A stretch of 64,000 bases of DNA from Verrucomicrobiia bacterium (GCA_023953615.1 JAMLJH010000002.1:332592-396591); one strand, 5' to 3'. Positions 19,208-28,170 are shown, counted from the first letter of the stretch. Notes: generated by a model from the letters alone, not told the origin. A program made the numbers and translations.

Positions 19208-20781
19208 ATAATCTCCTCCAGTTTCACTCGTTCTGTGATGGCGAAAAAATTGTCCAGCGTGTCAAATCGATAGGTGTCCAGATAAACGCCGTTGCATTCA
19301 GCAATACGCAAGTTTTCCCACGTCAGATCGATGCCCGGCAGGATGTAGTAATCTCGGATCCCCTCGTTGATCGCGTCCATGCGGACGGCGATGGTGAGGT
19401 CCGGTTTCAAACCGGCATCCAGCCGGATCAGCCAACGCGACGAACCCGCCAGCGTCGTGGTGTGTCGGCACAGGACGATGGAAACCCGGAGCTCGCCATT
19501 CACCAGCACCAAATCCGTTTCGTCGTCAACGATCGCTGTCCCACCCAGTGCGATGATTTTTTGTATCACGGACGCCACCAGATCCGGTCGCTGTTTGCGC
19601 AAGCGGCGGTTCTCTTCGATGAAAGCGAAATCAATTCCGGGATCGTAACCGATGAGTTTGTAGGCCGAAACCAGGCTGCCGAAGCGATGCCGATAGGCTG
19701 CGCTCGATGGAAAACCTTCGGCCTCGTCAATCAGGATGCCGTTGATATGGCCGTGCTGGCTCAACAGGCCGCGCAATTTTTCCAACATCTCCTCATCGGT
19801 GAACTTCCGACTGCGCGCCAGAATGATTTCGCGCACCTTGAAAAACTGCTCCGGCGCGATGATGCCCTCGAAAACGCCATCGGCGCGCACCCATCGTTCC
19901 GGCGGATTCTCTACATGCTTGCGTTTCAGTTTGAAAGACGTGCGGTGATAGACATTGTTGCCGATGTATTTTTCATTGGTGAGAATCTGATGAACGGTGC
20001 TGCGCGTCCATGCCCGGCCAAAATCAGTGCGAATTCCCTTTGCGTTCAACGCTTGAGCAATTTCGGACTCGTTGTTGCCGTCCAGGAATGTGCGATAGAT
20101 CCAGTACACAACCTTGACCTCTTCGTCCGGTCCACGCACCAAAATTACGCGGTCAGTTTGGATGCTTTTGTGTTCGCCCATTTTCAGCATCGCTTTGCGC
20201 TGGCCGCTCTGGTCAATGAGCATCCGGCGCAGACCAAATCCAGCTGGGCCACCCTGTTTGAACCCCTCCTTGATCAACCGGCACGCGCCTTGGAACACTT
20301 TTGATGACAACTCACGGCTGTATTCGCCAGCCATCGCGCGTTTGACACCTTTGACAATGGTGGACACGGGACTGCCGTCATTTTCAAATTGCTCAGCGCA
20401 ATAATGCACCGCGACGCCCGCATTGCGGCAGGTGTATTCATAATGAGCGCTTTCATCGGGATCTTGAAACCTTCCCCACCGGCTTACGTCATAGACGAGG
20501 ATATTGGCAAAATTGATCTGCCCGCCGCGGACATCATTCAACATTTGCGACAGCGCTTCCCGGCCTTCAATGTTTAGCCCGCTTTTGCCTTCGTCCGAAT
20601 AGATTTTGACGATTTCCAGCCCTCGATGTTTGGCATATTCGAGGATCACATCCATCTGGTTGCTGGTGGAGTATTGCTGATGCTCAGTGGACATGCGCAC
20701 GTAGGCTGCGGCGCAATTCAGTACTGCATTTTTATCTTCTCTGGCCACGTTTTCAAAAGTGTTTGATTTTTCATTCATCAT
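19204..20781 (-). CDS. Large serine recombinase
   Basis: About 525 residues from the ATG at 20781 (an in-frame GTG at 20841 is less likely). The resolvase domain has the catalytic serine in YVRMSTEHQQYST, followed by DEGKSGLNIEGRE, the active-site region VYDVSRWGRF and the conserved arginine helix. Next come a recombinase domain (VYWIYRTFLDGNNESEIAQALNAKGI, WTRSTVHQILTNEKYIGN) and a long C-terminal extension with no Cys4 zinc ribbon that I can see. The length fits large serine integrases, which move DNA between att sites without homology. It is probably the mobility gene of the cassette. The two ParB-like genes overlap its 3' end. Confidence 0.88.
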   Translation of the reverse strand: MMNEKSNTFENVAREDKNAVLNCAAAYVRMSTEHQQYSTSNQMDVILEYAKHRGLEIVKIYSDEGKSGLNIEGREALSQMLNDVRGGQINFANILVYDVSRWGRFQDPDESAHYEYTCRNAGVAVHYCAEQFENDGSPVSTIVKGVKRAMAGEYSRELSSKVFQGACRLIKEGFKQGGPAGFGLRRMLIDQSGQRKAMLKMGEHKSIQTDRVILVRGPDEEVKVVYWIYRTFLDGNNESEIAQALNAKGIRTDFGRAWTRSTVHQILTNEKYIGNNVYHRTSFKLKRKHVENPPERWVRADGVFEGIIAPEQFFKVREIILARSRKFTDEEMLEKLRGLLSQHGHINGILIDEAEGFPSSAAYRHRFGSLVSAYKLIGYDPGIDFAFIEENRRLRKQRPDLVASVIQKIIALGGTAIVDDETDLVLVNGELRVSIVLCRHTTTLAGSSRWLIRLDAGLKPDLTIAVRMDAINEGIRDYYILPGIDLTWENLRIAECNGVYLDTYRFDTLDNFFAITERVKLEEII

Positions 20782-20795
20782 TGCGAAACAACGGC

Positions 20796-20969
20796 TCAAT
20801 CCGGCTCGCCGCCATCCGGGTGCGTCCTCGGGATTTTCCACCTCTGGCGTTGGGCCTCTTTCCGGATGGCCGCCCTCTGGTCGGCAATGGCGCCCCTGGG
20901 TTGACCGACGGCATTTCTGACATACGCGGCGTCCCGATTTTGCGAATTTTGATCATCGTCATTTTTCAT
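20796..20969 (-). CDS. Candidate small protein upstream of the recombinase
   Basis: 57 codons from the ATG at 20969 to a TGA at 20796-20798, ending 14 bp before the recombinase start. The protein is hydrophilic: an acidic start (MKNDDDQNSQN), then a basic helix-prone middle (IRKEAQRQRWKIP). No ribosome site is obvious and I do not recognise it. Position and composition favour it over the overlapping frame (20771-20962), but a real gene is unproven. Confidence 0.35.
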   Translation of the reverse strand: MKNDDDQNSQNRDAAYVRNAVGQPRGAIADQRAAIRKEAQRQRWKIPRTHPDGGEPD

Positions 20970-21037
20970 ACGGATATTTTTTATGGTCCATTTTATGAAT
21001 TGGCAGCGAAGTGACTATGTCATCTTGTAACGCAACG

Positions 21038-21295
21038 TCAGGACTTTGATTTTTTGGTCCTTTTCCAATAGAAGGGGTTGCGCTTGCGCCAGGCACGCAC
21101 ACGCTCAAGTTGATCCAGCCCGCGCCAGTAATTTTGGTTTTCCGGCTTGGCGTGCCAGAATTTTTGACTCAACGCCTTGCTGGCTTTTTTGCAGACGGGA
21201 TTTGAGCAGAACATTTGGCGATGGCGGCTGCGGGGATCAGGAACAAAGGCTCGTTTGCAATTGATACATTCCCGCTGACGGTGTTTGTGTTGCAT
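21038..21295 (-). CDS. Small zinc-ribbon protein of the recombinase/ParB cassette
   Basis: 85 residues from the ATG at 21295. It has a four-cysteine zinc-binding pattern, C-x2-C (ECINCKRAF) then C-x4-C (MFCSNPVCKKA), with the conserved core F.PDPRS.HRQ between them, and a C-terminal basic part with AKPENQNYWRG. I know proteins with this Cys pattern and PDPR...Q..C layout upstream of recombinase/ParB cassettes in Verrucomicrobiota and Planctomycetota, so I treat it as a cassette gene. The function is unknown; DNA binding is plausible. There is some homology risk because the match is from memory. Confidence 0.7.
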   Translation of the reverse strand: MQHKHRQRECINCKRAFVPDPRSRHRQMFCSNPVCKKASKALSQKFWHAKPENQNYWRGLDQLERVRAWRKRNPFYWKRTKKSKS

Positions 21296-21347
21296 AACAA
21301 ACACCACCGACCCGGACTATTTCAGATGCAAATAAAATCGGAGTCAG

Positions 21348-21620
21348 GTGGACCCATTCACTGCCGATTGTTTTAATGGAAAGGCGAATCCACCTCCCAC
21401 CTTCCATGATGTCGTGAAAGTTTGGGACAGCCTTGAGGAGACCGGTAAGGTATGTCTCCTCATCCCTGACGACGAGGGAGTGTTCTTCGAAACGCAGACC
21501 ATCAAAGACCCGCCGCTCGCCAGCGATGCGCAAATTTATCTCGACCTGCAGAACACCGGTCTGCGCGGGCCGGAGCAAGCCAACGCCTTGCGTCACTGGG
21601 AAGGATTCTGCCGGCCATGA
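21348..21620 (+). pseudogene. C-terminal remnant of an AbiEi-like antitoxin gene
   Basis: An open frame of 90 codons with no good start. It begins just after an in-frame stop and reads PPTFHDVVKVWDSLEETGK...SDAQIYLDLQNTGLRG.EQANALRHWEGF. The 'IYLDL...GLRG.EQA..LR.WEGF' pattern is what I recall from the C-terminus of AbiEi-family (type IV antitoxin) proteins. Its stop overlaps an ATG (ATGA, 21617-21620) followed by a few codons (MKYET) that could be the start of the toxin gene abiEii, which is then lost. I read it as a truncated bicistron; the family name is tentative. Confidence 0.4.
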
Positions 21621-21757
21621 AATACGAGACCGTCGGCATGGTAGGAGAGGGTGAAACTTTCCCGGCCTTTGTTTTCAACCCGGTAGATTTTAACGATGAC
21701 CGATCCGTTGCGGATGGTTTTAGGCCACGCTGGAGCTTTTGCCGGGGCTTTTTTCAT
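21593..21757 (-). pseudogene. N-terminal remnant of a tyrosine integrase
   Basis: Starting at the ATG at 21757, 54 codons run to a stop at 21593. The first ~43 residues (basic start MKKAPAKAPAWPKTIRNGS, then VKIYRVENKGRESFTLSYHADG) look like the N-terminal strand region of phage-type tyrosine recombinases. The resemblance ends near 21630, exactly where sequence of the opposite-strand antitoxin remnant begins. It points away from tRNA-Pro, 64 bp from it, as integrases of tRNA-targeting islands often do. No catalytic domain is left. Confidence 0.45.
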
Positions 21758-21820
21758 GCCTCGATTGTGTTAGGATTTTGTTAGGATCTCAAGTAAATCT
21801 TCAAAAACCCTTGGAAAGAA

Positions 21821-21898
21821 TGGTCGGGGCGGTGAGATTTGAACTCACGACCTCTTGTACCCGAAACAAGCGCGCTAGCCAGGCTACGCTACGCCCCG
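21821..21898 (-). tRNA. tRNA-Pro (anticodon CGG), CCA encoded
   Basis: The full cloverleaf is visible on the minus strand. Acceptor CGGGGCG pairs with CGCCCCG, with A as discriminator and an encoded CCA at 21821-21823. Anticodon stem CTTGT pairs with ACAAG around the loop TTCGGGT (anticodon CGG), and the T-arm is GTGAG TTCAAAT CTCAC. The D-arm holds the usual GCG stem. It is the likely target of the lost island whose integrase remnant lies on its 3' side. Confidence 0.95.
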
Positions 21899-22125
21899 AC
21901 GTGGGGCGATACTCTATGCAATCCCGGCGCCGAATAGCAATGTTGATTTTGTCGCTCCTGATTTTTCATTCGCCCGCTGCCGCCGCTGGCGCAGAGTCGT
22001 CACCCATTCGGGTCACTCGGATTTCCAAATCGCCCATCGGGTGATGGTCAAGCAGTTGCCGGCGTTAAACGCTATTGGCAGATGCCCAGCGTGAAATTGG
22101 CCGGAAAATTGAAATCCATCTCCAA

Positions 22126-23139
22126 TCACCATTCGATGCAAATTTTGCCGAAGTGGCGGGCGCTTTGCAGGTGCTTGAATCCCGCCACCAATTCTGTGGC
22201 CGGATAGACTTGATCCACAATCGGCATGGCGGAAATGACTTCCAGCGCTCGCACAAAGTTTTGTTGGTCCTGGCGGCTGCCGACAATGAGCGCCCCAATG
22301 CGTGCTTGTTTGAGCAAGGCCAGGATGACGGGCAGTTCGCCGCTCATCCCGGTCAATACGCCAATCAGCGCGATGTGTCCGCCGACCTTGACCGCCTGGA
22401 GCGATTGCGCCAACGTGGCCGGACCGCCGACTTCAATGACGTGATCCACACCCCGGTCGCCAGCCCAGGCAAAGGCTTTTTTGCCCCATTCCGGTTCCTG
22501 ACGATAATTGATGGTAAAATCCGCACCCAGTTTTTTGGCGCGTTCAAGTTTTTGGTCGGAAGATGAGGTAACGATCACTCGTGCGCCCATGCCTTTGGCG
22601 ATTTGTAGCGCCGCAATGGAAACGCCGCCCGTGCCTTGAGTGAGGACGGTTTCTCCCGCCCGTAATTTTCCGTCCACCACCAACGCGCGCCAGGCCGTGA
22701 GAGCGGAAGTGGTAATGGTGGCGGCTTGCAGATGGGACCAACCGCGCGGGGTATGAGTGAAGGCTGCGGTTGGACGCACGACGAATTCGGTGGCCATTCC
22801 ATCCACGCCATCGCCCGGATTGTATTTGAAGCCGCCCACTTGCGGAGTTGGCGCGCCTGCCGGCCAAACCGGAAAAAACGTGGAGACGACGGAATCGCCC
22901 ACTTGGAATTCGTTCACGTCCGAGCCAACCGCTTCCACCACACCCGCCCCATCGGAAAGCGGTATGCGTCCGGGTTCGGTGGGAATGCCGCCGTTGGCGA
23001 CAAGCAGATCGTGGTAATTCAGCGAATTGGCTTTGATGGCCACACGGATTTCGCCCGGCCCCGGCGCACCCGGGTCAGCGGTTTCGTTGAGCGCCAGACG
23101 GTCGAGACCGCCGGGGGATAGAACTTGCCAGGTTTTCAT
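22126..23139 (-). CDS. Zinc-less medium-chain oxidoreductase (quinone reductase-like)
   Basis: 337 residues of the MDR/alcohol dehydrogenase superfamily. The GroES-like N-terminal domain has NSLNYHDLLVANG and PLSDGAGVVEAVG. The Rossmann domain has LTQGTGGVSIAALQIAKGMGARVIVT (GTGGVS nucleotide loop), SDQKLERAKKLGAD and VDHVIEVGGPATL. It lacks the four structural-zinc cysteines, which fits NAD(P)H:quinone-oxidoreductase or enoyl-reductase members. The substrate is unknown. The gene stands alone after the tRNA-Pro region. Confidence 0.88.
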   Translation of the reverse strand: MKTWQVLSPGGLDRLALNETADPGAPGPGEIRVAIKANSLNYHDLLVANGGIPTEPGRIPLSDGAGVVEAVGSDVNEFQVGDSVVSTFFPVWPAGAPTPQVGGFKYNPGDGVDGMATEFVVRPTAAFTHTPRGWSHLQAATITTSALTAWRALVVDGKLRAGETVLTQGTGGVSIAALQIAKGMGARVIVTSSSDQKLERAKKLGADFTINYRQEPEWGKKAFAWAGDRGVDHVIEVGGPATLAQSLQAVKVGGHIALIGVLTGMSGELPVILALLKQARIGALIVGSRQDQQNFVRALEVISAMPIVDQVYPATELVAGFKHLQSARHFGKICIEW

Positions 23140-23223
23140 AAGTTGTTGCGAATTTGTGATTTTGGCTTCGGTGACCCCAGGCGGGCAACAGTCCGGGTCC
23201 GGCCTGGCGCTGAGAGTTACGAT

Positions 23224-24246
23224 TTATTCCGCGCCCGCCGGACCGATATATTCCCGGGCGATCACGAGATTGTCGAAGCAGACTACATTGGTCACGTTTT
23301 TTGTCCACATATCGGTGATGTAGGTTTCGAGCGTCAGCGCGTTGGCGTGCAGATCAGCCGCCTTGCGCCAATTGATTCCGCGCCAGTGGCCGACCAGTTG
23401 GCCTTCAATCCAGAACGCCTGTTCGCCGTCGGGTTGATCGGGCGTGTTTTCCTGAAGCATGAACTCGGCGCAAATCCAACGCGCTTTGGGAATGACCGGT
23501 TGGGATTCGACGGCAAACGAATTGCCCCAATACTTGCCGTCCCCGGAAATTTCCATCTCGTGCCAATAACTATAAAAATTCCATTTGCCGGGTGCCGGCC
23601 AGCGAGCCCAATTGCCCCACGGTTCGAGCGCGGTGGAGAAGCGGTCGTCGCCCTTCGGTTTCACGCCCGCGCCGCCGAAACCGCTCCAGCGCGCGCCGCC
23701 GTGCAAACCTTGATTGGCGCGCAACGTTACGAAGTGATGCACGTAATCGCAGTTCGGATCGAAGCGCGTATAAAATCGCACGAACACCCGAGGTGTAGGT
23801 TCGAACCATTGGGTTAACCCGTCACCGGTATTTTGGCCCAGGATGGCTTCGACACGCAGGCAACGCTGCCCCCCGAGTCGGTCGTCGCTCGGGACCAAGC
23901 TCAGCGCTTTTCCTTCCGTGCGTCCTTTCTCGTCCCAACGCGCGCCCAGTTCACCCTGCTCGAAATCGTCGGCAAAGATGACGGCGGGATGATTGGTGAT
24001 TCCCGCGTCGGCCTTGAATTGAGCGGCAAAGCCGGAGCCTTGCGGCAACGCGCTTTGAGTCGCGAGATTGGGAAACCGTGGTTCGGCGGCGGTGATGGTT
24101 GCAAGAATCCCCAGCACCATTCCGAGGCCGAGTGACGCGGAGTTTGAGCGAGGTTTCGCCAAACGCTTGAACCGAACGCTAGGACTTAGCCGGACGGGGC
24201 AGTGACCGGTTGTCTGAGCGGTAAAATAGCTGGGAGAGTATTTCAT
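23224..24246 (-). CDS. Secreted protein, probably a polysaccharide-lyase-like or lectin-like beta sandwich
   Basis: 340 residues if translation starts at the ATG at 24246; the frame is open 81 bases further upstream but that stretch looks non-coding. A hydrophobic segment at ~40-60 (LGLGMVLGILATITAAEP) resembles a signal or anchor, preceded by an unusually long basic stretch. The rest begins FADDFEQGELGARWDEKG and alternates short strands with aromatic residues (VFVRFYTRFDPNCDYVHHF, WNFYSYWHEM). This is typical of concanavalin-like jelly rolls found in polysaccharide lyases. I cannot name a specific family. Confidence 0.6.
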   Translation of the reverse strand: MKYSPSYFTAQTTGHCPVRLSPSVRFKRLAKPRSNSASLGLGMVLGILATITAAEPRFPNLATQSALPQGSGFAAQFKADAGITNHPAVIFADDFEQGELGARWDEKGRTEGKALSLVPSDDRLGGQRCLRVEAILGQNTGDGLTQWFEPTPRVFVRFYTRFDPNCDYVHHFVTLRANQGLHGGARWSGFGGAGVKPKGDDRFSTALEPWGNWARWPAPGKWNFYSYWHEMEISGDGKYWGNSFAVESQPVIPKARWICAEFMLQENTPDQPDGEQAFWIEGQLVGHWRGINWRKAADLHANALTLETYITDMWTKNVTNVVCFDNLVIAREYIGPAGAE

Positions 24247-24433
24247 GATGGCCGAGTAAATTGGTTCGCCTCGCGCACTCAATCTGCGTCCGACCGGGGT
24301 GCGCGGTTGCAAAGCGAGGGGATTCAAGCCGCGATAAAATGGAGGCGCAACAACAAAGTGGAGTGAAAGCGAAGTTAAATTATCGAGTCGTCAGACTCTG
24401 CGCTTGCCCCGGAGGAGAGGCTCTACCAGTTTG

Positions 24434-25858
24434 ATGGTGATGAAGGCGGTGGCAATCATTGGCGGTGGAATCACAGGACTGACCGCCGCGTTTTATCTTC
24501 AGCGGCGCGGTTTTGACGTCACCGTTTATGAGGCTGGTGATCGCGTGGGCGGGGTCATTCGTTCGTTGCGCGCGGATGGATTTTTGGCGGAGTTTGGCCC
24601 GAATACCCTGCTGGAAACGACGCGGCAAATTTCCCAACTCATCCGGGATGCGGGGCTGCAAGCGCGACGACTGGATACCGATCCCAAGGCCCGGGCGCGT
24701 TACGTGGTTCGTAATGGCCGCCCGGTGCCGATGCCCCATTCGCCGCCCGGTTTTCTCACCACGAAATTATTCACCTGGAAAGCCAAGCTGGCGGCATTGC
24801 GTGAGCCGTTCGTGCCGCCCCGTCGCGATGGTGTGGAGGAAAGCATCGCGCAATTTGTGACGCGCCGCTTCAACCAGGAATTTCTTGATCACGCCGTGGA
24901 TGCGCTGGTGGCCGGGGTGTATGCCGGTGATCCGTATCAACTCTCGGTTGCGCACGCTTTCCCCAAGCTCAAAGCACTGGAAGACAATTACGGTTCGATG
25001 ATCAAGGGGCAGATTTTTGGCGCGCGCGAACGGAAACGTCGCGGCGAGGTGGCCAAGGATCGCGCCCCGAAATTTTCGTTTGATGAAGGGTTGCAGGTTT
25101 TACCGGATACCTTGGCCGAACATCTGGGCCGCGCGGTGCGGTTGAAAACCGCCGTGACCAAACTGGTCCGAACGGCGCAAGGCTGGACGGTTCATTTCCA
25201 CACGACTCAAGGCGCGGTTACGGCCAACCACGACGCGGTGATATTTTGTGGAACGGCGACCAAACTGGCGGAGTTGCAATTGGAAGGCGAATCGAACCCG
25301 CCGACCGACGGCGCCAAACTCCCACCCGATTTGACGGCCTTCGCGGAAATTCATTATCCACCGGTGAGCAGCGTGGTCCTGGGTTTTCGGCGCGCGGACG
25401 TGGCGCATGATTGTTCCGGGTTCGGGATGTTGATTCCGAAGATTGAGGGCTTCAAAAGTCTGGGCACGATTTTTTCCTCATCGCTATTTCCCAATCGCGC
25501 TCCGAGCGGGCATCTGACGTTGACGACTTATGTGGGGGGCGCGCGGCACCCCGAGTCGGCCCAGTTTGCCGACGATGAGTTGGTGCAGTTGGTTTGCGAT
25601 GATTTGCGGACGCTGCTGGGAGTGCGGGGCGAGCCGGTGTTCCGTCATGTGGCGCGGTATCCGCGAGCCATTCCGCAATACAACGTGGGGTACGGTCGGT
25701 TCAAGGAGCGGATGCAACAACTCGAACAACACTGGCCGGGATTCTTCCTCGCGGGCCACTATCGTGACGGCGTGTCTTTGAGCGACTCGATGCTCTCGGG
25801 AATTAGAATTTCCGAGCGGGTGGCAACCTGCGCTGCGTCGTTGTCTGGACTGATTTAA
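24434..25858 (+). CDS. hemG: Protoporphyrinogen/coproporphyrinogen oxidase (FAD-dependent)
   Basis: 474 residues from the ATG at 24434 (GGAGGAG lies 13-20 bases upstream). The N-terminus carries the FAD dinucleotide fold VAIIGGGITGLTAAFYLQRRG and YEAGDRVGGVIRS. Other family features are LAEFGPNTLLE, the helix DALVAGVYAGDP with FPKL, and a C-terminal FAD contact near FLAGHYRDGVSLSDSMLSG. The enzyme removes six electrons from the porphyrinogen ring. It is first of a run hemG-hemH-hemE-hemN and is followed by hemH after 115 bp. Confidence 0.92.
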   Translation: MVMKAVAIIGGGITGLTAAFYLQRRGFDVTVYEAGDRVGGVIRSLRADGFLAEFGPNTLLETTRQISQLIRDAGLQARRLDTDPKARARYVVRNGRPVPMPHSPPGFLTTKLFTWKAKLAALREPFVPPRRDGVEESIAQFVTRRFNQEFLDHAVDALVAGVYAGDPYQLSVAHAFPKLKALEDNYGSMIKGQIFGARERKRRGEVAKDRAPKFSFDEGLQVLPDTLAEHLGRAVRLKTAVTKLVRTAQGWTVHFHTTQGAVTANHDAVIFCGTATKLAELQLEGESNPPTDGAKLPPDLTAFAEIHYPPVSSVVLGFRRADVAHDCSGFGMLIPKIEGFKSLGTIFSSSLFPNRAPSGHLTLTTYVGGARHPESAQFADDELVQLVCDDLRTLLGVRGEPVFRHVARYPRAIPQYNVGYGRFKERMQQLEQHWPGFFLAGHYRDGVSLSDSMLSGIRISERVATCAASLSGLI

Positions 25859-25973
25859 CGCTGTCGCCCGCTGCTGATCTTCGTATCAGTTGTCATTCTC
25901 CCCGGCATAAACGCGACGGGCAGGTGTTTTCTAAGATGGCCACCGGGTTGGGTTCGGCTTACTCTTTCCGCGC

Positions 25974-26990
25974 ATGAGCAAAGCCATTTTGCTGGCCAAT
26001 CTCGGTTCGCCTGATTCTCCGTCCGTTCCGGACGTGCGCCGCTATTTGAATCAATTCCTGATGGATAAGCGGGTGATTGATGTTTCGTGGCCGCTGCGCC
26101 GCTGGATCGTAGGCATGATTTTAATCAAGCGTCCGGCGGAATCGGGGCACGCCTATCGGCAGATTTGGACCAAGGAAGGCTCGCCGCTCATCGTCATCAG
26201 TCAGCGGGTGCAGGCGGAATTACAAAAGCGTTTGCCGGTGCCGGTTGAATTGGCCATGCGCTACCAGAATCCTTCGATTGAATCCGCTGTGAAAAAACTG
26301 GTGGCGCGGGGAATTCAGGAAGCGCTGCTGATCCCGCTCTTTCCACACTATGCGATGTCGAGTTACGAAACCGCCGTGGTGCGGGCGCGCCAGGTGGCGG
26401 CGAAGCTCGCGCCGAATTTGAAGCTCGCCGTGCAACCGCCGTATTATGACGCGCCGGATTACATCAGCGCCTTGGTGGCCAGCGCGCGGGAATTTCTGCA
26501 AACGAACTACGACCATCTCTTGTTCAGTTTTCATGGCATTCCCGAACGGCACGTGCATAAAGCCGATCCGACCGGCTGCCATTGTTTGCGAGTCGAGAAT
26601 TGCTGCGAGGTTGCCAGTCCGGCGCACGCGACGTGCTATCGGGCGCAATGTTTGGCGACGACACGCGCCTTTGTGCAACAGGCCGGTGTGCCGGCGGGAA
26701 AGTATTCGGTAGCGTTTCAGTCCCGACTTGGCAAAGCCCCCTGGCTGCAACCATACACGGATCGGGAACTCGTCCGTCTCGCCCGGGAAGGTCGCAAGCG
26801 TCTGTTGGTGATTTGTCCGGCGTTCGCAGCGGATTGTTTGGAGACGCTCGAGGAAATCGGTTTGCGCGGGCAGGCGGATTTCAAGGCGGCGGGCGGGCAG
26901 GAATTTACGCGCATTCCCTGTCTCAACGAGCATCCGCAGTGGATCATTGCGCTTGAACACATGGCCAACGCTTTTCTGCAAAAATCGTGA
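25974..26990 (+). CDS. hemH: Ferrochelatase
   Basis: 338 residues. It begins AILLANLGSPDSPSVPDVRRYLNQFL, with the catalytic His in LFSFHGIPERHVHKADPTG and the acidic C-terminal CPAFAADCLETLEEIG. It inserts Fe2+ into protoporphyrin. A Cys-rich stretch (GCHCLRVENCC...CYRAQC) is typical of many bacterial ferrochelatases and could bind a [2Fe-2S] cluster. Its stop overlaps the hemE start by four bases, so the two are translationally coupled. Confidence 0.95.
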   Translation: MSKAILLANLGSPDSPSVPDVRRYLNQFLMDKRVIDVSWPLRRWIVGMILIKRPAESGHAYRQIWTKEGSPLIVISQRVQAELQKRLPVPVELAMRYQNPSIESAVKKLVARGIQEALLIPLFPHYAMSSYETAVVRARQVAAKLAPNLKLAVQPPYYDAPDYISALVASAREFLQTNYDHLLFSFHGIPERHVHKADPTGCHCLRVENCCEVASPAHATCYRAQCLATTRAFVQQAGVPAGKYSVAFQSRLGKAPWLQPYTDRELVRLAREGRKRLLVICPAFAADCLETLEEIGLRGQADFKAAGGQEFTRIPCLNEHPQWIIALEHMANAFLQKS

Positions 26991-28099
26991 ACGCGCCGCT
27001 GACGGCGCGGCAGCGCTTCATCAATGCCTGTCGGTGTCGGCCGAACGACCGGCCACCGGTCTGGTTGATGCGCCAAGCTGGCCGTGTGTTGCCGGAATAC
27101 CGCGCTTTGAAGCAGACCTACACGTTTGTCGAGCTGGTGCAAAATCCCGAGTTGGCGGTGGAAGTCACGCTGCAACCGGTGCGGCGTTTTGGGTTCGATG
27201 CGGCCATTTTGTTCAGTGACATCCTCGTGATTCCGGAAGCGCTGGGGCAGCGGTATTACTTCAAGGAAACCGGCGGCGTGCAGATGGATTTTGCGGTCAC
27301 GAGTCGTGCCGATATTGAAAAACTTTCCGTCGCCGCCGTGGGCGAACGCTTGAGCTACGTGGAGCGGGCGTTGCGAGCGTTGCGGCAGGAACTGGGCGAT
27401 CAAACCGCGTTGATCGGTTTCAGCGGTTCGCCGTGGACGCTGGCCACCTTCATGATGGAAGGCGCGAGCGTGCCGAAATACAGTCGCGCCCTGGCGCTAT
27501 TTCGTGAAGACCCGAAAACTTATTTTTTACTGGCGGAAAAATTGACGGAGGCCATCAGCGCGTATTTGAAAATGCAAGCGGCGACGGGAGTGGACGCGTT
27601 GCAGATTTTTGACAGCCACGGCGGCCATCTGGCGGCGTCCGAATTTTCAGAAGCCAGCGGACGTTGGATCAGTGAAATCATCGCCCGACTGGGCGAAACC
27701 TCCACGCCAAAAGTCGGGGCAGGGGAGAGATCCGCCGCGACAGCGGAAAATCACGTTGCCCCGGCGGTGATTGTGTTTTCGCTCGGCGCGCACGGGAACT
27801 GGCCGGAGTTGACGGCGAGTGGGGCGAATGTGATTGGCGTGGACTGGCAAACTGAGTTGGCGGTTGCGCGTCAAACCATTCCCGCTCACATTGGCATTCA
27901 GGGAAATTTGCGACCGCAGTTGTTGGTGGAGGCCGATCCCGAAGCGGTGCGCCACGAGACGTTGCGGATTTTGGAAACCATGCATGGGCGGCCCGGGCAC
28001 ATTTTCAATCTGGGTCATGGTTTGACGCCCGGCGCCCGGCTGGAGAACATTCAAGCGCTGGTGGACACCGTAAAGCAATTTCGCGCCGACGCACCTTGA
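26987..28099 (+). CDS. hemE: Uroporphyrinogen decarboxylase
   Basis: 370 residues from a GTG at 26987. It contains the family signatures RPPVWLMRQAGR (substrate-binding Arg), ALKQTYTFVELVQ, FDAAILFSDILVIPEALG (with the catalytic Asp), GFSGSPWTLATFM and the C-terminal FNLGHG. It converts uroporphyrinogen III to coproporphyrinogen III. The order in the operon is hemG, hemH, hemE, hemN. Confidence 0.96.
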   Translation: MNAPLTARQRFINACRCRPNDRPPVWLMRQAGRVLPEYRALKQTYTFVELVQNPELAVEVTLQPVRRFGFDAAILFSDILVIPEALGQRYYFKETGGVQMDFAVTSRADIEKLSVAAVGERLSYVERALRALRQELGDQTALIGFSGSPWTLATFMMEGASVPKYSRALALFREDPKTYFLLAEKLTEAISAYLKMQAATGVDALQIFDSHGGHLAASEFSEASGRWISEIIARLGETSTPKVGAGERSAATAENHVAPAVIVFSLGAHGNWPELTASGANVIGVDWQTELAVARQTIPAHIGIQGNLRPQLLVEADPEAVRHETLRILETMHGRPGHIFNLGHGLTPGARLENIQALVDTVKQFRADAP

Positions 28100-28170
28100 C
28101 CTCGTCGTCGTGATTCGCGCGGATTGGATTTCGCTGGTGCGGCCGGGTCGGACGGATTGAGAACTGATTG

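Larger units (their letters stand above)
17451..21307 (-). mobile_element. Serine-recombinase/ParB/ParB/zinc-ribbon cassette
   Basis: Five same-strand open frames form one unit: zinc-ribbon protein, small ORF, large serine recombinase and two ParB-like proteins, the last three overlapping by 1-4 bases. There is no ParA, replication gene or conjugation gene, so it is not a complete plasmid. It lies 0.5 kb from tRNA-Pro. I could not find direct repeats marking the exact ends; the limits given are those of the genes. Confidence 0.65.

Noticed and set aside
20842..21037. Att site of the recombinase cassette in the short gap near its upstream genes
   Set aside because: No direct or inverted repeats shared with the other edge near 17,450 were seen by eye.
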